NCBI GenBank assembly: GCA_041394725.1
Contig: JAWKHR010000041.1
Coordinates: 1 to 61,158, forward strand
Direction of reading: 5' to 3'
DNA: 61,158 nucleotides
Source of the DNA: JAWKHR01 sp041394725
GTDB lineage: Bacteria > Acidobacteriota > Vicinamibacteria > Vicinamibacterales > SCN-69-37
Shown here piece after piece: positions 54,610-61,158 of this stretch. Both the position numbers and the translations under genes were made by a program. The notes below the pieces were generated by a model. The model was not told where the DNA came from. It ran no database searches and saw only the letters and a program-made list of their open reading frames with translations. The stretch's first letter is position 1, and every line of letters begins with the position of its first letter.

Positions 54610-56493
54610 ATGACTCGCCCCTTCGGTACCTCCCGGATCCGTCGTGTCGTGGCCGGCCTGGCCGCGCTCGGCCTGGCGTGGGCGGCGGTGCTCGCATTCG
54701 TGGGCGGCATCGACGTCCAGGCCTTCGGGCTTTCATTCACGACCAACGAGCCGCGCCGGCCGTTGTACGTCGGCCTGGCGCTGTGGGGCCTCCTCGTCTG
54801 GATGGAGGGCGCGGCGGTCTGGCGCGCCAGGCTCACGCGACTCGCCATGGCGATCCCCGGCGTCGCCGTGGCGGCGACCCTCGCCGTCGCCGTGACCGCG
54901 TTCGCCACCGCGTACGCCACGACCTCGGCGAGCGCCTCGGACTCCTACGGTTACGTCAGCCAGGCCGACCTGTGGATTGCCGGGGACCTGACGATCGACC
55001 AGCCCTGGGTGGCCGAGGTGCCCTGGCCCGCCGCGCGGGCGACCTTCTCGCCGCTCGGCTACCGCCCGCTGAACGACGATGAGGGGACGACGTTCGTCCC
55101 GACGTATGCGCCGGGACTGCCGCTGCTGATGGCGGGCGCGAAGCTCGTCGCCGGTCAGGGTGCGATGTTCCTGGTCGTGCCGATCAGCGCCGGCATCCTG
55201 GTGCTGGCGACGTTCGTGCTCGCGCGCCGCCTGGCCGGTGAGCCCGCCGGCATCGTGGCGTCGTGGTTGATGGCCGTCAGTCCCGCGATGCTCTTCATGA
55301 GCGTGTGGCCGATGTCCGACGTGCCGGCGGCCGCCGCGGCCGCGGTGATGTTCGTCGGCCTCACGGGAAGCGGCATCGGCGCGGCGGCACTCGGTGGCGC
55401 GGGCGCCGCGTGGCTGATCCTGATCCGGCCCAACCTGGTCTGCCTGCTCCTCCCGGCCGTCGCGTGGTACGGCGTGGAGTTCCTGCGGGCGCCGCGGGGG
55501 GAAGGGGGACGGGTCTCGCGGCGCGCGATCGTCTTCGGATCGATCGCCGCGGCCGGCGCGATCGCGGTGGCCATCATCAACTGGCGGCTGTACGGATCGC
55601 CCACCACGTCGGGCTACAGCGGCCTTGGCGAGATGTTCGACCGGACGCACGTCCTGCCGAATCTCGGGCGATTCGCGACGTGGCTGTTCACGTCGCACGG
55701 CCTCCTGCCGTTCGCCGGCCTCATCGCCCTCCTGGTGGCGTCCCGGGCGATCTGGCCCTTCGAGGCCGGCCGCCGATTCCGGCCCTTCGCCCTGGCTGGC
55801 GTGGTCATCGTGGTCGGCTTCTATGCGGCCTACCTGGTGTTCGACGAATGGTGGTACCTGCGCTTCCTGCTGCCGGCCTTTCCGCTGGTGGCCGTCGGAT
55901 CGGCGGCGGCGATGACCGCCGTGGCCCGCGGCGGCCGGGCCATCGTCACGCTGGCGGTCGTGGCGGTGGTGATGGGGTCGGGAGTCCTGCAGATCCGGTT
56001 CGCCGCGCGCCGCGGCGCGCCGGACGCGTGGTCGGGCGAGCAGCGGTATGCCGGCGCCGGCCGCCTGGTGCGCGAGGCCGTGCCGGAGGGCAGCGTGGTC
56101 CTCGCCCTGCGGCACAGCGGCAGCCTCCGATACTATGGCGGCCGCATGACCCTGCGGTTCGACCTGCTGGACCCGGCCTGGCTGGATCAGGCCGTCGCCT
56201 GGTTCGAGGCCCGAGGCGTCCGGACCTACCTGCTCGTGCAGGACTACGAGCTGCCGGAGTTCCGGAACCGTTTCGCCGGCCAGCGCGCGGAGGCGCGGCT
56301 GGATCAATCCGAGCTGCTCGAGTACGAAGGCCCGTCGGTGATCTCGCTCTTCGACCTCACGGAACCCCGGCCCGCGGGCGTCAAGGTCCGCGTGGTTCCC
56401 GAGTCGTACGAGGGATTGCGCGCGATGCTGCCCGTGCCGATGGCGCCGTTCCTGACGGCCGGCGCCGGCCGGTCCGGAGCCGTTCGCCGGTGA
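54610..56493 (+). CDS. GT-C fold membrane glycosyltransferase-like protein (paralogue 2)
   Basis: 627 residues. It has the same plan as the preceding gene: SDSYGYVSQADLWIAGDL, VPWPAARATFSPLGY and YAPGLPLLMAGAKLVAGQ, then about 9 helices and a soluble end with LRHSGSLRYYGGRMT, mirrored by HQHSGSLRYYAGRMT in paralogue 1. It has two extra helices in front of the first conserved block. Tandem duplication is clear. It may act on a related acceptor or sugar. It starts 27 bp after the previous stop and its own stop overlaps the next GTG start (GTGA), so the three genes form one operon. Confidence 0.75.
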   Translation: MTRPFGTSRIRRVVAGLAALGLAWAAVLAFVGGIDVQAFGLSFTTNEPRRPLYVGLALWGLLVWMEGAAVWRARLTRLAMAIPGVAVAATLAVAVTAFATAYATTSASASDSYGYVSQADLWIAGDLTIDQPWVAEVPWPAARATFSPLGYRPLNDDEGTTFVPTYAPGLPLLMAGAKLVAGQGAMFLVVPISAGILVLATFVLARRLAGEPAGIVASWLMAVSPAMLFMSVWPMSDVPAAAAAAVMFVGLTGSGIGAAALGGAGAAWLILIRPNLVCLLLPAVAWYGVEFLRAPRGEGGRVSRRAIVFGSIAAAGAIAVAIINWRLYGSPTTSGYSGLGEMFDRTHVLPNLGRFATWLFTSHGLLPFAGLIALLVASRAIWPFEAGRRFRPFALAGVVIVVGFYAAYLVFDEWWYLRFLLPAFPLVAVGSAAAMTAVARGGRAIVTLAVVAVVMGSGVLQIRFAARRGAPDAWSGEQRYAGAGRLVREAVPEGSVVLALRHSGSLRYYGGRMTLRFDLLDPAWLDQAVAWFEARGVRTYLLVQDYELPEFRNRFAGQRAEARLDQSELLEYEGPSVISLFDLTEPRPAGVKVRVVPESYEGLRAMLPVPMAPFLTAGAGRSGAVRR

Positions 56494-58808
56494 GTCGCGC
56501 CGCGACGCCGGCCGACCACCGGGGCGCCGACGGCGCCGGACGCGTGGACGGCGCGCCACCGCGCTGGTGGCCGTGGACGCTGGTCGCCCTCGGCTACGTC
56601 GCGCTGACCGTCGTCTACTTCCTGCCCCTGCTGCGGCAGCTCGGCACGGCCTTGCCGTCCGACCTCGGCGATCCCGCGCTGAACTCGTGGATTCTCTGGT
56701 GGAACACCCAGGCGATGCCGTTCACGGAGCGCTGGTGGAGTCCGCCGATGTTCTACCCGGTGAAGGACGCGCTGGCGCTCTCGGAGACGCTGATCGGCCT
56801 GACGCCGTTCACCACGCCGCTGCAATGGCTGGGCGCCGGGCCGGTCCTCACCCACAACGTCACGCTGCTGCTGTCGTATCCGGCGACCGCCCTCGCCGCG
56901 CACGCGCTGGCGCACCGGCTGACCGGCCGCCACGACGCGGCGCTCCTCGCGGGCCTGTCGTTCGGCTTCAGCCCGTGGCGCGCCGCGCAGCTGCCGCACC
57001 TGCAGATGATGATCGCGTTCTGGCTGCCGCTCGGCCTGCTCGGGCTGCACCGGTTCCTGGATGACGGTCGCGTGCGGTGGGCGATGCTGGCCGCCGCGTG
57101 CTGGCTCGGCGCCTCGCTCGCGACGGGCTACTACCTCGTGTTCTTCGCGGTGCTGATCGGGCTGTGGATGTTCTGGTTCGCGCGGACGCGCCGGCAGTGG
57201 GCGGTGCCGATGGCCGCGTTCCTCGCGGCGGCGCTCCTGATGGCGCCGCTCCTGATCGCCTACCAGCACCGGCAGTCGGCGATGGGCCTGGCGCGCGGGC
57301 TGACCGAGATCGAGGCCTTCAGCGCCGACCTCACGGCGATCTGGTCCGCGACGCCGCGCGGCGACCTGCTGCCGTCGTTCTGGACGCCGGACCCGGGACC
57401 GGAAGGCGAGCTCTATCCCGGCCTCGTCATCCTGGTCCTCGGAATCGCCGGCGCCATCGCCGGCTGGCGTGGCGCCCCCCGCGACCGGTTCAGCCGCGCG
57501 CGCCTCGTCCTGCTCGTCGTGGCCGCAGGGGCCGTGGCGGTGGCGGCCGTGTCGTGGGCGATGGGCGGCTTCGCGTTCGCGGGCCTCTCGGTGAACCGGC
57601 CGCAGCGAGCGGTGACGCTGGCGTTCTGGCTGGCGCTCGTCGCCCTGATTTCGCACCCGCGGATCGTCGAGGCGGTGCGCCGCCGATCGGTCGCGCTCTT
57701 CTACGGCGCGGCGACGGTCGCGATGTTCGTGCTCGCGCTGGGCCCCGTCGCGCGCGTCATGGGCGAGCCGTTCCTCTCGCAGGCGCCCTACGCGTGGCTG
57801 ATGATGCTGCCCGGCGGAGACGCGCTGCGCGTGCCGGCGCGCTTCGGCATCCTGTTCATGCTGTGCCTCGGCCAGGTGGCGGCCATCGTCTTCGCGCGCC
57901 TCACGCCGCGCGGCGCGGCACGGCCGCTGGTCGCCGGCCTCGCGCTCCTGATCGCGCTCGACGGCTACATGCCGGCCCTGGCCATCCTGCCCGTGCTGCC
58001 CCCGCTCGACCGGCAGGGGCTCCCGCCCGACGCGCTCGTGCTCGAGCTGCCGCTCGACCACCATTTCGCCGATCCGAAGGCGCTGCTCCGGCAGACCGTG
58101 CACCGGCATCCGCTGATCAACGGCTACAGCGGCTACCAGCCGCCGCACTACCAGCTCCTCGCCGGGGCGCTGCGCGACCGGATCGATCCGGACGTGATCG
58201 AGGCCTTCCGGCGCATGGGGCCGATCCAGGTCCTGGTGAGCCGCAACGAGGGCGTCTTCGAGTTCTACCGCGACCTGATGGCGGCGCAGTCCGACGCGCT
58301 GCACATCGGCCACACGCCGGCCGGCGAGATCTACCGGTGGCCCGCGCTGCCGCCGATCCCGCGCGACGCCACGGCGGAACGCCTGCCCGTCGCCGGCCTC
58401 GATGCCTCCGGGCGGGGCGCGAACGCGCCGCTCATGGCCGACGACGACCTGTCATCGCGGTGGGAGTCGGCCGGCCCGCAGACGATCGGCGACGAGGTGC
58501 GCGTGCACCTGGCGGCGCCGGTCGCCGTGACGCGCCTGGAGCTCGACCTCGGCCAGTGGCACGGCGACTACCCGCGCCGGCTGCGCGTGGAGGTCGTGCC
58601 CGAGGACGGCGGAGACCCGGTGCGGGTCTGGGAGGAGGCGACGATCGGCGAGACGATGCTCGCGCTGCTCGAGGATCCGTCCACGACGCCGCTCACGATC
58701 GATCTGCCGGCCGCGCCGAGGACGCGCGAGGTCATCCTCACCGTGACGGCCAGCGATCACCAGATGTCCTGGACGATCGCCGAGCTGCGCGTCTGGGGCC
58801 ATCGCTGA
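56490..58808 (+). CDS. Membrane glycosyltransferase-like protein with C-terminal discoidin-like domain
   Basis: 772 residues. About 12 membrane helices lie in residues 20-515, with LPSDLGDPALNSWILWWNTQ after TM1 (the acidic-loop position of GT-C enzymes) and a YfhO-like layout. The soluble part has LELPLDHHFADPKALLRQT, and the last about 130 residues resemble an F5/8 type C (discoidin) fold: LMADDDLSSRWES, VHLAAPVAVTRLELDLGQWH and the end WTIAELRVWG. Such a domain would bind glycans outside the cell. GTG start overlapping the previous stop. The ligand and sugar are unknown. Confidence 0.75.
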   Translation: MSRAATPADHRGADGAGRVDGAPPRWWPWTLVALGYVALTVVYFLPLLRQLGTALPSDLGDPALNSWILWWNTQAMPFTERWWSPPMFYPVKDALALSETLIGLTPFTTPLQWLGAGPVLTHNVTLLLSYPATALAAHALAHRLTGRHDAALLAGLSFGFSPWRAAQLPHLQMMIAFWLPLGLLGLHRFLDDGRVRWAMLAAACWLGASLATGYYLVFFAVLIGLWMFWFARTRRQWAVPMAAFLAAALLMAPLLIAYQHRQSAMGLARGLTEIEAFSADLTAIWSATPRGDLLPSFWTPDPGPEGELYPGLVILVLGIAGAIAGWRGAPRDRFSRARLVLLVVAAGAVAVAAVSWAMGGFAFAGLSVNRPQRAVTLAFWLALVALISHPRIVEAVRRRSVALFYGAATVAMFVLALGPVARVMGEPFLSQAPYAWLMMLPGGDALRVPARFGILFMLCLGQVAAIVFARLTPRGAARPLVAGLALLIALDGYMPALAILPVLPPLDRQGLPPDALVLELPLDHHFADPKALLRQTVHRHPLINGYSGYQPPHYQLLAGALRDRIDPDVIEAFRRMGPIQVLVSRNEGVFEFYRDLMAAQSDALHIGHTPAGEIYRWPALPPIPRDATAERLPVAGLDASGRGANAPLMADDDLSSRWESAGPQTIGDEVRVHLAAPVAVTRLELDLGQWHGDYPRRLRVEVVPEDGGDPVRVWEEATIGETMLALLEDPSTTPLTIDLPAAPRTREVILTVTASDHQMSWTIAELRVWGHR

Positions 58809-58838
58809 CGGCCGGCGCGTCAGTGCGGCGCGTCCGCG

Positions 58839-59189
58839 TTACTTCTTTCCGCCGTACACCTGCGTCGCGTAGCCGACGATGAGGCCGACGATCGAGCCGG
58901 GGATCATGATCTCCGCCCAGTAGTGGCTGCCGTCGGGATTCGGCTGCATCGCGACCAGGAACGCGAAGAACGCGCCGACGATGAGGCCCACCACGAGTCC
59001 CAGCGCCACCGAGTGCTTCTTCGCCGCGAACCAGCCGATGAGCACGCCCGCGACCAGGCCCTTGGCCATCGAGCCGATCACGATCCCGAGAATCTGCGGC
59101 GCCACCTCGGGCGCCGAGATCAGGGCCGTGAGGCCGTCGAAGATGCCGAGCACGCCGCCGAGCACGAGTCCGAGCACGGGCTTGTTCAT
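58839..59189 (-). CDS. Small membrane protein, unknown function
   Basis: 116 residues with four glycine-rich membrane segments (about 5-22, 32-54, 60-80 and 91-108). GLVLGGVLGIFDGLTALI, GSMAKGLVAGVLIGWFAAKKHS and GLVVGLIVGAFFAFLVA suggest an internal repeat of a two-helix unit. I recognise no family. ATG 59189 (MNKPVLG) follows GGAGGCAGAC; the longer start at 59225 would add an Arg-rich leader. It is convergent with the glycosyltransferase operon and 69 bp downstream of the kinase gene on the same strand. Confidence 0.75.
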   Translation of the reverse strand: MNKPVLGLVLGGVLGIFDGLTALISAPEVAPQILGIVIGSMAKGLVAGVLIGWFAAKKHSVALGLVVGLIVGAFFAFLVAMQPNPDGSHYWAEIMIPGSIVGLIVGYATQVYGGKK

Positions 59190-59258
59190 GGGTCGTCTGC
59201 CTCCGGCGGCCTCTCGTCGCCGCACGCCGACACATTACACGTACGCGCCGCGGTCCTT

Positions 59259-60335
59259 TCAGCGCCAGAACAGCGCGAAGAGCGTCCGCATCACCAGGTA
59301 GGTCACCACGAGCACGATGGCCGCCCGGTACTTCAGGGCCCAGCGGCCGAGCCGGTCGAGCGGGGTCTCGCGATGGGCCGAGACGGCGCCGCCGGCGCGA
59401 TAGCGCCCGAGGTCCTCGACCAGATCGCCGGCCGTGGCATACCGCGCGCCGGCGTCGGGTGCCAGGCACTTGAGCACGATGGCCCGCAGTCGTTTCGGCA
59501 GCCGGGGCACGGTGCCCTCGGGCCGCCGGCGCGTGTCGTCGGCGTCGTCGGCCGGCGGCATCGCGCCGGTGAGCAGCCAGTGGAGCAGCGCGCCGAGCGA
59601 GTAGACGTCCGACGCCGGGCCGGCGGCCGCGGCTTCGCCGCGGCGCTGCTCCGGCGACATGAAGCCCGGCGTCCCGAGGCGCGTGCCGGCGCGCGTGCGC
59701 GCCGGGGTGGCCTCGGCGCCGGTCCCGGGGCCGGCGGCCCCGAGGTCGTCGCCGGCGGCCGCGATCCCGCCGGCGGCGGCGATCCCGTCGGCCTGGCGGC
59801 CTTCCGTCTCCACCGCCGCGAGCACGCGGGCCACGCCCCAGTCGAGCACGAGCACCTCGCCGAAGCTGCCGAGCATGACGTTCGACGGCTTGAGGTCACG
59901 GTGCACGATGCCGCGCGCGTGCGCGAACGCGACCGTCTCGGCGATCCGCTCGAACGTCGCCAGGGCCGCGCCCCCGGCGCGCAACGCGCCGGCGCGGTCC
60001 GCGAGCGTCTCGCCGCGCACCAGCTTCATCACGTAGTAGACCCGGCCGTCGTCGAGCACGCCCGCGTCGTGAATGGGCACGATGCCGGGGTGTTCGAGGC
60101 GGGCGAGGACGCGGGCTTCCTGACGCAGGCGCGCGTCGAGGTCGCCGCCGGACGTCGCGGCGTTCGACACCTTCACGGCGACGTCCCGCCGCAGCACCTG
60201 ATCGACCGCGGCGTAGACCGTGCCCATCCCGCCGCGCCCGAGCGGCGCGCCCAGGACGTACCGGTCGGCCGGCAGCGCCGGCCGCACCGCCACCTCGCGC
60301 AGCCGTCCGACCGCGTCGTCGGTCAGGAACGTCAC
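59259..60335 (-). CDS. Membrane-anchored Ser/Thr protein kinase
   Basis: 358 residues. The Hanks-type domain (about 25-320) has the P-loop LGRGGMGTVYAA, K55 in VAVKVS, HRDLKPSN with catalytic D147, and DWG (165-167) instead of DFG, a common form in this group. It continues with GTPGFMSPEQ and SDVYSLGALLHWLLTG. An Ala/Gly-rich insert (about 175-210) enlarges the activation loop region. One membrane helix lies at the extreme C-terminus (about 338-356), with no outer sensor domain. The GTG start overlaps the sigma-factor stop (GTGA). The kinase probably controls that sigma factor or acts downstream of it, as known for such pairs in Acidobacteriota and Planctomycetes. Confidence 0.9.
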   Translation of the reverse strand: MTFLTDDAVGRLREVAVRPALPADRYVLGAPLGRGGMGTVYAAVDQVLRRDVAVKVSNAATSGGDLDARLRQEARVLARLEHPGIVPIHDAGVLDDGRVYYVMKLVRGETLADRAGALRAGGAALATFERIAETVAFAHARGIVHRDLKPSNVMLGSFGEVLVLDWGVARVLAAVETEGRQADGIAAAGGIAAAGDDLGAAGPGTGAEATPARTRAGTRLGTPGFMSPEQRRGEAAAAGPASDVYSLGALLHWLLTGAMPPADDADDTRRRPEGTVPRLPKRLRAIVLKCLAPDAGARYATAGDLVEDLGRYRAGGAVSAHRETPLDRLGRWALKYRAAIVLVVTYLVMRTLFALFWR

Positions 60336-61066
60336 CCGCCGACCTCGAGCCCGAAGATCTCGCGGGCCTCGGCGCGGAATTCCTCCTCGGTCGCGACGAG
60401 TGCGCGCAGGTGGGCCAGCGCGGTCTCGCGGAACCGCCGCCGCGCGGCGTGCAGGTAGTTGGTGACCTGCGAGGCCGTCAGGCCGCAGGCGGCGGCGACG
60501 CTCGCGTACGACGTGTCGGGGCCCGGCCGCAGGTCGTGCAGCTCGAAGACGCGGAAGACCTGCGGCTTGCCCTCGGCCTCGCAGCTCCGCCGCATCGCGT
60601 CCACGGCGCGGCCGAACAGGGCCCGCACCGTCTCGTCGTGGAAGAAGCGGTCGGGGTCGCTGTGATCGCGATCCGCGACGAGCGCGAGCTCGTGCTCGGC
60701 CCCGGGGAAGTCGAGTGAGAGCTTCTGCGCGTCGCCGCCGCGCTTCAGGGTGCGCTCGGCCTTGCGGCGGTTCTGGACGAAGCGATCGAGGCAGGTCCGG
60801 AGGAACGTCCGGAAACGGGCCTTGTCGGGGTCGTACTTCTCGACGTAGCCCTTCTCGAACGCGACGGTGAAGAACGCCTGCACGGCGTCCTCGGCCGCCT
60901 CGGGCTCGAGACGCCAGTGCAGGCGGAGGTAGTGGTAGCTCGGCCGCCAGTAGCCCTCGGCGAGGTCCCCGAACGCGGTGCGCCTGACGTCGGCGTCCGC
61001 GCTGCGGATGCGCTCGAGCACCGACCGCTGGGTCACGGGGAACGGGATCACGCGGCAAGGGTACAT
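60332..61066 (-). CDS. ECF-like sigma factor coupled to Ser/Thr kinase
   Basis: 244 residues. Region 2 (about 30-110) reads AFGDLAEGYWRPSYHYLR and AEDAVQAFFTVAFEKGYVEKYDPDKARFRTFLRTCL. Region 4 (about 175-225) has YASVAAACGLTASQVTNYLHAARRRFRE as helix-turn-helix. The KYDPDKARFRTFLRTCL block is characteristic of the large ECF subgroup encoded beside Hanks-type kinases, where phosphorylation may replace an anti-sigma factor. Between the regions is an unusually long linker (about 110-170). Its stop overlaps the kinase start by 4 bp. The ATG at 61066 has a weak AGGG upstream. Confidence 0.88.
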   Translation of the reverse strand: MYPCRVIPFPVTQRSVLERIRSADADVRRTAFGDLAEGYWRPSYHYLRLHWRLEPEAAEDAVQAFFTVAFEKGYVEKYDPDKARFRTFLRTCLDRFVQNRRKAERTLKRGGDAQKLSLDFPGAEHELALVADRDHSDPDRFFHDETVRALFGRAVDAMRRSCEAEGKPQVFRVFELHDLRPGPDTSYASVAAACGLTASQVTNYLHAARRRFRETALAHLRALVATEEEFRAEAREIFGLEVGG

Positions 61067-61158
61067 GGATGAAGTGCTCGCGAGAAACGTCGAAGTGCGA
61101 GGGGATTCACCATGCAGGACATGCAGGGTGCCATCTGAGGGTCGGCCAGGCGAGGGAC
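61067..61158. other. Upstream of the sigma/kinase operon, no gene seen
   Basis: 92 bp to the window edge. It probably holds the promoter of the sigma-factor gene, but no convincing -35/-10 pair is visible. Short GCAGG/ATGCAGG repeats occur at about 61110-61130. Confidence 0.3.

Overview
The window is very GC-rich and densely coded on both strands. It looks like a chromosomal segment of an Acidobacteriota bacterium, probably class Vicinamibacteria. The main pointers are four large duplicated permeases of the acidobacterial ADOP (MacB/FtsX-like) type, one preceded by a PadR regulator; a sigma factor translationally coupled to a Ser/Thr kinase; many ATGA/GTGA overlaps; and a high share of GTG starts. 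I saw no rRNA, tRNA, CRISPR array, integrase or intact insertion sequence. Taxonomy is inferred from gene content only.

Layout. 1-4520: 3'-truncated family 2 glycosyltransferase, an uncharacterised protein, and an overlapping response regulator/PAS-histidine kinase pair. 4.7-9.7 kb: a small membrane protein overlapping an M15-type peptidase, an EF-P family protein with an EfpL/YeiP-type loop, MscL plus MscS osmotic valves, a dienelactone-hydrolase lipoprotein and a GluR0-type ligand-gated potassium channel. 9.7-14.4 kb: ECF sigma factor, membrane protein and alpha/beta hydrolase in one overlapping operon; a class V aminotransferase-fold enzyme; a frameshifted short-chain dehydrogenase beside a TetR regulator. 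14.6-19.3 kb: IorAB-like molybdenum hydroxylase with a cytochrome c, then a rhomboid protease and a DUF5946 protein. 19.3-22.5 kb: membrane MutS-like ATPase divergent from a DACNV/diadenylate-cyclase-like protein, closed by a 55-bp palindrome. 22.5-33 kb: PadR, two convergent ADOP permeases, a TolB-propeller amidohydrolase and a PQQ-like propeller. 33-36.4 kb: molybdate transporter modABC, split by a beta-barrel gene on the other strand. 36.5-45.1 kb: PAS/zinc protein, two more ADOP permeases separated and flanked by three copies of a roughly 300-bp inverted-repeat element, and a KefB-type antiporter. 45.2-50.7 kb: LolA-like and Omp85-like envelope proteins, a small cysteine protein and a LytS/LytTR pair. 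50.9-58.8 kb: speA and three membrane glycosyltransferase-like genes. 58.8-61.1 kb: a small membrane protein and the kinase/sigma pair.

Genes that plausibly work together: ModABC supplies molybdate for the IorAB-like hydroxylase, whose electrons could pass to the adjacent cytochrome c. MscL, MscS, the glutamate-receptor-like channel and the KefB antiporter all concern ion or osmotic balance.

The most unusual material is intergenic. There are at least four families of short-unit iterated palindromic elements (GGGTCC, GGGGACGTGGGG, TGAAGG and AAGTTCGAACTT units). They abut or overlap gene ends and in several cases supply stop codons or C-terminal tails (KefB-like protein, ModC, GluR0-like channel, small collagen-like protein).
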